DNA from: Chthoniobacterales bacterium | Lineage (GTDB): Bacteria; Verrucomicrobiota; Verrucomicrobiae; Chthoniobacterales; UBA10450 | Assembly: GCA_003244125.1 (NCBI GenBank) | Contig: QHBL01000237.1 | Coordinates: 1 to 5,616, forward strand | DNA length: 5,616 nucleotides | Direction: 5' to 3' | In this document: one piece after another, positions 1 through 5,616 of the stretch | Layout of the letters: each line of letters opens with the position of its first letter | Position numbering within the stretch: position 1 is the first letter of the stretch | The notes under the pieces: generated by a model | Database searches by the model: none | What the model was told of the DNA's origin: nothing | What the model saw: the letters and a program-made list of their open reading frames with translations, nothing else | Program-made: the position numbers and the translations under genes

Positions 1-87
1 GTCGAGGAATCTCTAGCTATTTCCCAGCGTCCAATGATCAGAGATGTCTCGGCTTCGCTTCGCTCCGCTCGACATGACCAACGCTGG
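1..87. repeat. REP-like imperfect palindromic element, probably cut by the window start
   Basis: No convincing gene lies in the first 134 bases. The stretch contains ATGTC (44-48) facing GACAT (71-75). Between them is a C+G-rich core with three near-identical pentamers: TTCGC at 54-58, TTCGC at 59-63 and TCCGC at 64-68. A wider 7-bp inverted repeat, CCAGCGT (24-30) and ACGCTGG (81-87), encloses the whole core. The first 15 bases (GTCGAGGAATCTCT...) resemble the edge of a second, similar unit. From general familiarity, motifs like 'gatgtctcgg...ctcgacatgac' recur between genes in several soil bacterial genomes. That recurrence cannot be tested inside this window, where only one copy is visible. 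Calling it an interspersed repeat is therefore inference; the inverted and tandem structure is directly visible. Confidence 0.4.
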
Positions 88-134
88 AGAACTTCCGGCT
101 TCCTGCTGCGCGGCGCGGATGCTAAGGCAATCGC

Positions 135-1256
135 GTGCAACAGCAGCGCCGACTCATCTGGCTCGATGTCGCCAAAGGGCTGTCAATTCTCTGGGTCGTT
201 TATTTCCATTTCTTCAGGACCTACTTCGAGCATGAATCTCTAGCGCCAGCTGACTGGCACAGTGTCGGCGCAAGCATCATCAGCTTTTTGGGAATAGCGT
301 GGCTGCAAGTCTCCGGCCTGGCGCTGCATTCGGTCAGTGTGTTCATCACCCTGAGCGGTTGGGCGCTGATGCAGTCAACGGCGCGGCGCGCGGCTGCGGG
401 AGAGCTCAGCTGGCTAGGATGGTATCGAACGCGATTGCTCCGGCTCTATCCGATGTACTGGATGGCGCATCTGGTCTATCTCCTGTCGCCGTTCGTCGCG
501 CGCTGGGAGCCGGTGGACCGGCGCATCATTTTGAGCCTGCTCGGGCTGCGCTTCATCGATATCGACGTGAACTTTTTCTACCTCAACGCCTCGTGGTGGT
601 TCTTCTGCATGCTGATCCAGTTCTATGTCGCGTTTCCGCTGCTCTTCTGGCTGGCGCAGCGGCTCGGGCCCTGGCTCTTCCTTCTCCTCGCCTGCGCGGC
701 AGGCTTCTACGTGCGTTATCTGATGCTCATCGTCTGGGGCTCGAACGGCGACTGGATTCAGGGCGGGTTCGCCGCGAGCCGGCTGCCCGAGTTCGCGCTC
801 GGAATGTCGCTCGCCATGTGGCGCAGCCGCGCCCCCGAAAGGTGCGACTGGTTTTTCCTTCGCGGGCCGGGGTTAATCGCCACGCTGCTCTTGTATCCCG
901 CCGCGTTACAGCTTTATCGCAATGGCTTCACCTATATCTTCGTCGATTTCGCCTGTGGCGTGTGCTGCCTGCTGCTGATTCTCGGCGTGTCGGGGTTTCT
1001 TTCTCGAATCCCAAAGATCGCATTCGTGCTCGCGCTCGTCGGCACGTATTCTTACGGGATCTTTTTGACGCACCAGCCATACGTCATCTGGCTGGGCTTC
1101 CATGTTCGTTGGGCGCCGATCTGGTTGTTCCTCTTCATCATTGTGCCGCTGACGCTCGCCGTCATCAGCGCGTGGGGTATTGCTCTTGAAAAACCTACAA
1201 ACGCTCTCGTGCAGTGGCTCACAAGGCGGCGTGTGAAACAAGCGATCGCACAGTAA
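135..1256 (+). CDS. Acyltransferase 3 (OafA/YrhL-like) integral membrane protein
   Basis: A 373-residue membrane protein of the acyltransferase-3 family. These proteins move acyl groups, often acetyl, onto sugars of surface polysaccharides, lipids or antibiotics from within the inner membrane. Family signatures appear in order: RRLIWLDVAKGLSILWVV with the conserved membrane His (residues 5-25, His25), ITLSGWAL (71-78), RLLRLYPMYW (100-109), the W..F..IQFYVAFPLL stretch (154-170), LPEFALGM (217-224), and GTYSYGIFLTHQP (303-315) near the C-terminus. About ten hydrophobic segments are visible. The length is normal for a stand-alone member without a periplasmic SGNH domain. The start is GTG: an in-frame TAA at 123-125 rules out anything longer, and a weak TAAGG (123-127) sits upstream. 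No glycan-biosynthesis neighbours are present, so the acceptor substrate cannot be inferred. The family call is secure. Confidence 0.9.
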   Translation: MQQQRRLIWLDVAKGLSILWVVYFHFFRTYFEHESLAPADWHSVGASIISFLGIAWLQVSGLALHSVSVFITLSGWALMQSTARRAAAGELSWLGWYRTRLLRLYPMYWMAHLVYLLSPFVARWEPVDRRIILSLLGLRFIDIDVNFFYLNASWWFFCMLIQFYVAFPLLFWLAQRLGPWLFLLLACAAGFYVRYLMLIVWGSNGDWIQGGFAASRLPEFALGMSLAMWRSRAPERCDWFFLRGPGLIATLLLYPAALQLYRNGFTYIFVDFACGVCCLLLILGVSGFLSRIPKIAFVLALVGTYSYGIFLTHQPYVIWLGFHVRWAPIWLFLFIIVPLTLAVISAWGIALEKPTNALVQWLTRRRVKQAIAQ

Positions 1257-1267
1257 ACCACTTCCTC

Positions 1268-1299
1268 CATGCAGATTTTTCGGCGAATATGTCTGCATG
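1268..1299. promoter_or_regulatory. Candidate vapBC autoregulatory operator (8-bp inverted repeat)
   Basis: CATGCAGA (1268-1275) and TCTGCATG (1292-1299) form a perfect 8-bp inverted repeat with a 16-bp, partly A+T-rich spacer. The right half ends on the vapB ATG (1297-1299). Antitoxins of the VapB/FitA ribbon-helix-helix type normally bind such paired half-sites at their own promoter together with the toxin. The symmetry is seen directly; the operator role is inferred from position. Confidence 0.45.
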
Positions 1300-1505
1300 A
1301 GAACTACGCTTAATCTGGACGACTCGCTCATCGAAGCCGCGCGGTCTGCCACGGGCGAGCAGGAGAAAACCAAACTAATCCATCTCGGGGCTGCAAGTGC
1401 TGCTCATGGCAAGAGGCAGCGGAGCGACTTGCCTCGCTCGGAGGCAGCGCACCAAAGGCCAGCGCCGCGCCGCGCCGGCGTGAATGGCAGCGGCGGACGC
1501 GGTGA
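1297..1505 (+). pseudogene. vapB: vapB-type antitoxin gene broken by two +1 frameshifts
   Basis: The frame opening at ATG 1297 reads MRTTLNLDDSLIEAARSATG and then EQEKTKLIHLG. This is the N-terminal DNA-binding strand and helices of the VapB antitoxin family (MRTTLNxDD type). The homology then moves to the next frame, LQVLLMA (1391-1411), and again to the third frame, EAAERLASLGG...APRRR (from 1413), which ends at TGA 1503-1505. Removing one G from the GGGG run at 1387-1390 and one A from the AA at 1411-1412 restores a 68-residue protein whose segments join with normal family spacing. The restored stop also gives the classic GTGA overlap with vapC. As it stands, translation from 1297 stays open to a stop at 1534-1536 inside vapC, giving a 79-residue protein with an intact DNA-binding end and a nonsense toxin-binding tail. 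Either the gene is decayed or there are two sequencing indels. Confidence 0.8.
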
Positions 1506-1867
1506 AGGTGCTCGTCGATACGTCGGTGTGGATTGACCATCTGAATCGCGCCGATCCATTGCTCCAGCGGCTGTTGCTCGCCGGTGTTGTTTACGTTGCC
1601 AATCCAGTCCTCGGCGAAATTGCTGCCGGCAATATCCCGGAGCGTCGTCGCACGATGCTTTACTTGCATGTGATGCAGCGTTTTACCGACCCTGCGCCGG
1701 ACGATGTGCTGGGTTGGATCGACACGCAGGCCTTTGGCGGCAAAGGACTGACTTGGGTTGATTGTCTTCTGCTCGTCCTGGCCCAGCAGAATCGCGCCGT
1801 CATTTATACCCGCGACCGCGTTCTTGCGCGGCATGCTGCGCAGCTGAAGGTGGCATTTACCAGGTAA
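1502..1867 (+). CDS. vapC: VapC-type PIN-domain ribonuclease toxin
   Basis: A 121-residue PIN-domain protein, the toxin half of a type II VapBC pair. VapC toxins are Mg2+-dependent RNases that cut tRNA or rRNA when not held by VapB. The four acidic active-site residues are all present: Asp6 in VLVDTSVWIDHL, Glu39 in VLGEIAAG, Asp87 in LTWVDCLLL and Asp105 in TRDRVLA. The length is typical. I chose GTG 1502 because the family begins directly with V/MxLVDTSVW and because this start overlaps the vapB TGA (1503-1505), the usual coupling arrangement. An ATG at 1484 would add six residues (MAAADA) and is the alternative. No clear ribosome-binding site precedes either, so expression probably depended on coupled translation from vapB, which the vapB frameshifts would disturb. 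The toxin appears intact, whereas its antitoxin is not. Confidence 0.88.
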   Translation: MKVLVDTSVWIDHLNRADPLLQRLLLAGVVYVANPVLGEIAAGNIPERRRTMLYLHVMQRFTDPAPDDVLGWIDTQAFGGKGLTWVDCLLLVLAQQNRAVIYTRDRVLARHAAQLKVAFTR

Positions 1868-1924
1868 AGAGAGCCCCACCCGGCGCTCCCGCACCTTACG
1901 GCCGGCTCTGCGGAAATTTCCTGA

Positions 1925-2350
<426 letters not shown>

Positions 2351-2353
<3 letters not shown>

Positions 2354-2477
2354 TTGACAGGTTGAATGGTTGAGAGGTTGAGAGGAGCCCTGAGCGGCAC
2401 CTTTTCTAACGTTTCAACCGTTCAACTTCGCCCGGTGATTCCTCTCAAGCTCTCAACTCCTCAACCTCTCAACCATT
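2351..2477. repeat. Octamer-phased inverted repeat array between glnB and glnA
   Basis: Four GTTGA cores lie exactly 8 nt apart (starting 2353, 2361, 2369, 2377), the first unit sharing the glnB stop codon. They are followed by the same motif in reverse: TCAAC at 2414 and 2422, then TCAAG at 2445 and TCAAC at 2453, 2461 and 2469, again 8 nt apart. The left arm AATGGTTGAGAGGTTGAG (2365-2382) is perfectly complementary to 2460-2477 (18 of 18), which ends six bases before the glnA ATG. The left arm can instead pair with 2439-2456: over 2370-2387 there is one mismatch and one G-T wobble. The two hairpins are mutually exclusive. The first would cover the glnA ribosome landing site and the second would leave it open. 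The repeat and pairing are seen directly; a regulatory role is inference. Confidence 0.85.
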
Positions 2478-2483
2478 TCGCCC

Positions 2484-3914
2484 ATGCACATGACCGCTAA
2501 ACGACAATCGGCGTCCGACGTTTCAAAACTTATCAAAGACCGCGAGGTCAAACTCGTGGACTTCAAGTTCACTGATCTGCCCGGCTCGTGGCAGCATTTC
2601 ACGACCACGCTCACGGAATATAATGAGGACATTTTCTCCGAAGGCCTCGGCTTCGATGGCTCGAGCATTCGCGGTTGGAAAGCGATCAACGCTTCGGACA
2701 TGCTCGTCATTCCTGATCCGGCGACGGCCTGGATTGATCCATTCAATGCCGAGCCGACGCTTTCATTAATCTGCACCATCGTAGATCCAATCACGCGTGA
2801 GCCGTACGATCGTGATCCGCGCGGCATCGTGGAAAAAGCTGATGCTTACCTGAAGAGCACCGGCATTGCCGATACGGCGTACTTCGGACCCGAAGCGGAG
2901 TTCTTCATTTTCGATGACGTGCGTTTTTCTTACGAAGGAAACGGTTCGTACCATCGGGTGGAAAGCGCGGAAGGACATTGGAACACAGCGCGCGAAGAGT
3001 TCCCAAATCTCGGCTACAAAATCCGCGCGAAAGAAGGCTACTTCCCGGTCGCGCCGGCGGACACATTGCAGGACATCCGCAACGAAATGTGCCTCGAGCT
3101 CGAGCGCGCGGGGATTCCCATTGAGCGACAGCACCACGAAGTCGCGACCGCGGGCCAGGCCGAGATCGACATTCGTTTCGCGCCGATGAAAGAGATGGCC
3201 GACCACATGCAGTATTACAAATACATCGTGCGCAACGTGGCCAAACGGCACAACAAAACCGTCACCTTCATGCCCAAGCCGCTCTTCGGCGACAACGGCT
3301 CCGGCATGCACACGCACATGTCGCTTTGGAATGGCGACAAGCCGCTTTTCGCTGGCAATGGTTACGCTGGGCTGAGCGATACCGCGCTCTTTTTCATCGG
3401 CGGAATTTTGAAACACGCGCCGGCGCTCACCTGCATCACCAATCCGACGACGAACAGTTACAAGCGGCTCGTGCCGGGATTCGAAGCGCCGGTGAACCTC
3501 GCCTACTCCGCACGCAATCGCTCCGCTTCAGTGCGCATCCCGACGTACTCAGCGAATCCCAAATCGAAGCGCGTGGAATTTCGCACGCCCGATTCCGCCG
3601 CCAATCCTTACATCGCATTTGCCGCGCTCCTGCTCGCCGGACTCGATGGAATCCAGAGCCGGATCGATCCCGGCGATCCCCTGGACAAGAACCTCTACGA
3701 TTTGCCTCCGGAAGAGCTCGCCAATGTGCCAAGCGTGCCCGATTCGCTGGGCGGCGCGGTCGCGGCGCTCGAGGCCGATCACGCCTTCCTGCTGAAAGGC
3801 GATGTCTTCACCGCTGACTTCGTCGCGAACTGGCTCGAGATGAAGCAGAAGGAATACGACTCGCTGAGGCTGCGACCGCATCCGTACGAGTTCGCGCTCT
3901 ACTACGACGTGTAA
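2484..3914 (+). CDS. glnA: Glutamine synthetase, type I (GSI-beta-like)
   Basis: A 476-residue glutamine synthetase making glutamine from glutamate, ammonia and ATP; the family forms cytoplasmic dodecamers. Visible elements in order: [12 protein letters not shown] (54-65) with the latch Asp58, [11 protein letters not shown] (134-144) with metal ligands Glu137 and Glu139, [13 protein letters not shown] (217-229) with Glu219 and Glu227, [10 protein letters not shown] (271-280) with His276, [12 protein letters not shown] (327-338) with the Glu334 flap, VEFRTPD (364-370) with Glu365 and Arg367, and [10 protein letters not shown] (402-411). Tyr405 in the last motif matches the adenylylation site of GSI-beta enzymes, implying control by a GlnE-type adenylyltransferase and by the adjacent PII protein. 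The length is close to the E. coli enzyme (about 469). ATG 2484 is used; ATG 2490, two codons later, is equally possible. No Shine-Dalgarno is visible, and the space just upstream is the arm of the inverted octamer array. All key residues are present. Confidence 0.97.
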   Translation: MHMTAKRQSASDVSKLIKDREVKLVDFKFTDLPGSWQHFTTTLTEYNEDIFSEGLGFDGSSIRGWKAINASDMLVIPDPATAWIDPFNAEPTLSLICTIVDPITREPYDRDPRGIVEKADAYLKSTGIADTAYFGPEAEFFIFDDVRFSYEGNGSYHRVESAEGHWNTAREEFPNLGYKIRAKEGYFPVAPADTLQDIRNEMCLELERAGIPIERQHHEVATAGQAEIDIRFAPMKEMADHMQYYKYIVRNVAKRHNKTVTFMPKPLFGDNGSGMHTHMSLWNGDKPLFAGNGYAGLSDTALFFIGGILKHAPALTCITNPTTNSYKRLVPGFEAPVNLAYSARNRSASVRIPTYSANPKSKRVEFRTPDSAANPYIAFAALLLAGLDGIQSRIDPGDPLDKNLYDLPPEELANVPSVPDSLGGAVAALEADHAFLLKGDVFTADFVANWLEMKQKEYDSLRLRPHPYEFALYYDV

Positions 3915-3961
3915 CTCAGGCAGCCTGCCTTGTGGCGCGCTAAGCTAACGACCCGCAAACA

Positions 3962-4008
3962 AGGCGCGGACGTTTTACTGCCGACTTGGCCCGCCGACGG
4001 ACGCGCCT
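3962..4008 (-). terminator. Weak candidate terminator in the glnA / propeller convergent gap
   Basis: The 97-bp gap between the two convergent stop codons holds a 7-bp inverted repeat, AGGCGCG (3962-3968) and CGCGCCT (4002-4008), with a 33-nt loop. Read on the minus strand it is followed by TGTTT, which suits ending of the propeller transcript better than of glnA. Two other small stems overlap the region for the plus strand: AGGCA/TGCCT (3918-3930) and GCCTTGT/ACAAGGC (3927-3965). None has a proper T-run, so the call is tentative. Confidence 0.25.
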
Positions 4009-4011
4009 GAT

Positions 4012-5154
4012 CTACGGCCCGAGACGAAAGGCGTCGATCCGATTTGGTGAGGCGTAATCGCCGGTGGCGACGTAGACCACACCGTTCGCGACGACTGGCT
4101 GCGAACCAAATTGATTCGAGAATGGTTTGCCGTCGGGATCAGCGACAGAAGCGAGAAGTTTCCCGTTGCGGGCATCAAACATTTGCAGCTCGCCGGACTC
4201 GGCGATTTCGTAAATGACACCGTTTGCCACGGTGACGGTGGCTTCGGATTCATCTCCTCCATTCGCCCACAAAAGCCCGCCGGTGCTCGCGTCGAACGCG
4301 TGCAAGCCGAAGTGCGGGTCCTCGGAATTAACGAAGACTCTGCCATTGGCGACGGCAGGAGTGGTGACATTGACCCCGACCAGCTCGCTCTTCCAGACAA
4401 GATGGCCGTCGGCCGCGCTCAGGGCATAGAGTGCAGTGCCGCCGACGTAAACCGTGCCGTTCGCGACCGAGGCCGCAGTGAGATTGTATTGCTGGCCGAG
4501 ATTGTGACGCCAGATTTTGCGCCCGCTCGCTTGCTCCAGCGCAAAGACGGAATTACCGCCCGTGACATAAACCACGCCGCTGGCGATGGCCGGAGTTTGC
4601 GTTAATGGGCTGAAGTCCGCCGGTGTAAATGTCCAGCGGCGGATCCCGCTGCGCTGATCCACCGCGACGGCATCGCCGCCATTCGTGATGTAAACAGTGT
4701 CGTCGTTAACTGCGGGCGCGGAGGTGATCGAGCCGCTCTCGTCATCGCACCAAACCTGCCTCCCCGTCGCCGGATCGTAGGCGGCAAGGTCGCCGCCGCC
4801 GTCGCCCACGAGTAGCAGCCCGCGCCCAAGGGCCGGCTGTTGCGTTCCCTCGCCGGAACAAGAAAGCCGCAGCCAATGCCGGGCGCCAGTTTGCTGGTCG
4901 AGCGCGCGCACGCGTCCGTCGCTCGCGACGAAGACAAAGCTTTGCCCGAATACCGGCGCGGACGGTTGCGCTTTAAACGTGTCGCTTGCCCAGAAGAACG
5001 CGAGCCGCCCGACGTTGGAGACGCTGAGAATGGTTTCGGAGGTGTTGTTGCTGGTGTGGGCGACATCGAAGCCGTATTGGCGCCAAAGAGTCTGGCCATC
5101 GCTGCGAACCGCGACTAACCCGAAAAGCGCGACAGCGCAGACGCGCAAAAGCAT
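4012..5154 (-). CDS. Exported PQQ-like (BamB/quinoprotein-type) beta-propeller protein
   Basis: A 380-residue protein built almost entirely of PQQ-type beta-propeller repeats. The recurring strand motif AxDxxTGxxxW appears as ALDQQTGARHW (84-94), AYDPATGRQVW (125-135), AVDQRSGIRRW (164-174), ALEQASGRKIW (205-215), ALSAADGHLVW (244-254), AFDASTGGLLW (286-296) and a degenerate MFDARNGKLLA (325-335). Each is preceded by a PAVANGxVYV-like strand, so seven or eight blades are expected. Residues 1-20 (MLLRVCAVALFGLVAV and following) look like a Sec signal peptide; there is no lipobox cysteine and no twin arginine. Two cysteines (99 and 136) in neighbouring blades could form a disulphide. The frame stays open upstream to 5322, but that stretch would encode basic, repeat-derived sequence, so ATG 5154 before the signal peptide is preferred. 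No dehydrogenase partner or bam gene is adjacent. A scaffold or BamB-like role is possible, but substrate and partner are unknown. Confidence 0.85.
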   Translation of the reverse strand: MLLRVCAVALFGLVAVRSDGQTLWRQYGFDVAHTSNNTSETILSVSNVGRLAFFWASDTFKAQPSAPVFGQSFVFVASDGRVRALDQQTGARHWLRLSCSGEGTQQPALGRGLLLVGDGGGDLAAYDPATGRQVWCDDESGSITSAPAVNDDTVYITNGGDAVAVDQRSGIRRWTFTPADFSPLTQTPAIASGVVYVTGGNSVFALEQASGRKIWRHNLGQQYNLTAASVANGTVYVGGTALYALSAADGHLVWKSELVGVNVTTPAVANGRVFVNSEDPHFGLHAFDASTGGLLWANGGDESEATVTVANGVIYEIAESGELQMFDARNGKLLASVADPDGKPFSNQFGSQPVVANGVVYVATGDYASPNRIDAFRLGP

Positions 5155-5159
5155 TGCTG

Positions 5160-5189
5160 CTTGTACTGGGTCGGGTTGAGAGAAGTCAA
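5160..5189 (-). promoter_or_regulatory. Weak candidate promoter for the propeller gene
   Basis: On the minus strand TTGACT (5189-5184) is followed after 18 bases by TACAAG (5165-5160), a 5/6 and 4/6 match to sigma-70 -35 and -10 boxes. The ATG at 5154 begins only five bases beyond the -10 box, so a transcript from here would be almost leaderless. That fits the lack of a Shine-Dalgarno but may equally be chance. Confidence 0.2.
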
Positions 5190-5279
5190 TCTTAAAGCGG
5201 AAGCGCCAGATGAAGTTCCGGGGTCTCAGGCTCGACGGCTTCGGCGGCCGCACCCGCGTTACGTCCGCGCGAACGACGC

Positions 5280-5310
5280 ATGTTGTAGCTGCCGCTGTCT
5301 TCAGCGGCAG
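5280..5310 (+). repeat. REP-like hairpin, copy 1 of an inverted pair
   Basis: A 31-bp unit starting ATGTTGTAG and then forming a perfect 9-bp hairpin, CTGCCGCTG (5289-5297) with CAGCGGCAG (5302-5310), around a TCTT loop. It matches copy 2 (5358-5388, opposite strand) at 28 of 31 positions. The pair spans 109 bp and looks like a BIME-type arrangement of REP sequences. No RAYT-type transposase, the enzyme often linked to REP elements, is in the window. Confidence 0.75.
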
Positions 5311-5357
5311 GAGCGCAGCCACCGGAATCGCCTAGCCCCAGAGGACCACAACGCGTT

Positions 5358-5388
5358 CTGCCGCCGAGGACGGCGGCAGCTACAACAT
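5358..5388 (-). repeat. REP-like hairpin, copy 2 of an inverted pair
   Basis: Reverse-complement copy of the unit at 5280-5310. Its stem is CTGCCGCCG (5358-5366) with CGGCGGCAG (5371-5379), loop AGGA, and the ACAACAT tail is here on the right side. Of the three differences from copy 1, one is in the loop. The other two are the paired bases of a single stem position, T-A in copy 1 and C-G in copy 2, so the stem is kept. A 47-bp spacer separates the copies, and together they could also fold into one long cruciform. Confidence 0.75.
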
Positions 5389-5470
5389 CGGCGCGGCTTC
5401 GCCAGACGGGAGGACGGAGTGACCGAATTACTCTTGCAACTTTCTCGCGAGGCCCGATGTTGGCTAACCT

Positions 5471-5616
5471 ATGAGCTTGCTCGCGAGCTTCATGAATCTG
5501 GCTGGGCCGGATTTAATCGTCATTCTGCTGATCGTTCTCGTGTTGTTCGGCGCGAAGAAGTTGCCCGAGCTGGCGCGCGGTATGGGACAGGCCGTAAAGG
5601 AATTCCAAAAAGCGAA
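5471..5616 (+). CDS. tatA: Sec-independent protein translocase TatA/TatE family, 5' part only
   Basis: The first 48 codons of a TatA-type protein; the window ends inside the gene. TatA is the small membrane subunit that multimerises to let folded twin-arginine substrates cross the inner membrane with TatC. The fragment has the expected short polar N-terminus, one membrane helix (about residues 13-26, [15 protein letters not shown]), the hinge signature [12 protein letters not shown] (26-37) and the start of the amphipathic helix ([11 protein letters not shown]). TatA and TatB share this region. The [15 protein letters not shown] pattern favours TatA/TatE, but the missing C-terminus prevents certainty. 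ATG 5471 has no obvious Shine-Dalgarno; Met8 is an unlikely alternative start. Whether tatC follows is outside the window. Confidence 0.88.
   Translation, partial: MSLLASFMNLAGPDLIVILLIVLVLFGAKKLPELARGMGQAVKEFQKA

Larger units (their letters stand above)
5155..5470. other. Non-coding divergent intergenic region (316 bp)
   Basis: This gap separates the minus-strand propeller gene from plus-strand tatA, so both promoters should lie here. It contains the inverted REP-like pair at 5280-5388 and a weak minus-strand promoter match near 5160-5189. An 8-bp palindrome, CTCGCGAG, occurs at 5444-5451. No protein-coding signal is convincing: the open minus-strand frame across 5155-5322 runs through the repeat and precedes a better start with a signal peptide. 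No tRNA or recognisable small RNA was seen. Confidence 0.6.

Noticed and set aside
299..1189. Long open frame overlapping the acyltransferase gene
   Set aside because: It is Arg/Ala-rich with no family resemblance, typical of an alternate-frame shadow in GC-rich DNA.
1297..1536. Programmed ribosomal frameshifting in vapB
   Set aside because: Two +1 shifts within about 25 bases would be needed, with no recognisable slippery site plus stimulator. Decay or sequencing indels are simpler.
1870..1909. AGAGCC/GGCTCT stem as a vapC terminator
   Set aside because: It is a six-pair stem with a 28-nt loop and no T-run; too weak to call.
1912..1921. Perfect palindrome GGAAATTTCC upstream of glnB
   Set aside because: It is only 10 bp, a single copy, with no recognisable promoter around it. 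It could be an operator, but chance is as likely.
2354..2382. TTGACA (2354-2359) as a -35 box for glnA
   Set aside because: No -10-like sequence follows at 16-18 bp, and the TTGACA is explained by the octamer repeat.
2766..3416. Long antisense open frame within glnA
   Set aside because: glnA is fully conserved on the other strand and this frame shows no recognisable domain.
5155..5322. N-terminal extension of the propeller protein to an ATG at 5322
   Set aside because: The added 56 residues are basic, low-complexity and partly encoded by the REP-like repeat. The signal peptide begins at ATG 5154.
5444..5487. CTCGCGAG palindrome twice (5444-5451, 5480-5487) flanking the tatA start
   Set aside because: Short GC-rich palindromes are expected by chance in this composition, and the second copy lies inside conserved coding sequence.

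Overview
The window is an ordinary GC-rich bacterial chromosomal segment. It has six recognisable protein genes, one broken antitoxin gene, and an unusual amount of repeat and palindrome structure between the genes. Start codons mostly lack a clear Shine-Dalgarno sequence. The TatA N-terminus, the glnB-glnA pair and the interspersed GC-rich palindromes together suggest a soil-type Verrucomicrobia (Chthoniobacterales/Spartobacteria-like) or a similar PVC/Acidobacteria-type genome. This placement is inference from memory and is not shown by a marker gene.

Layout: (1) 1-87 holds a palindromic interspersed-repeat-like element. (2) 135-1256 (+) encodes an integral-membrane acyltransferase-3 family protein. 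(3) 1268-1867 is a type II toxin-antitoxin locus. It has a perfect 8-bp inverted repeat overlapping the antitoxin start, a vapB antitoxin gene broken by two +1 frameshifts, and an intact vapC PIN-domain toxin gene that overlaps the original vapB stop. (4) 2015-3914 (+) is a nitrogen-control pair, glnB (PII signalling protein) then glnA (type I glutamine synthetase). They are separated by 130 bp filled with ten copies of an 8-nt-phased motif in inverted orientation, ending six bases before the glnA start codon. (5) 4012-5154 (-), convergent with glnA, encodes an exported PQQ-type (BamB-like) beta-propeller. (6) 5155-5470 is non-coding and holds a pair of inverted REP-like hairpins whose two copies differ by compensatory base changes. 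(7) 5471 to the window end (+) is the start of a tatA-type twin-arginine translocase gene.

Functionally, glnB and glnA form the one clear unit. PII carries the Tyr51 uridylylation site and GlnA carries the NLYDLP adenylylation tyrosine, so the classic GlnD/GlnB/GlnE cascade is plausible in this organism. The other genes look like unrelated neighbours. I see no new multi-gene system. The items most worth a second look are the two mutually exclusive hairpins possible between glnB and glnA, the double-frameshifted vapB beside an intact toxin, and the covarying REP-like pair.
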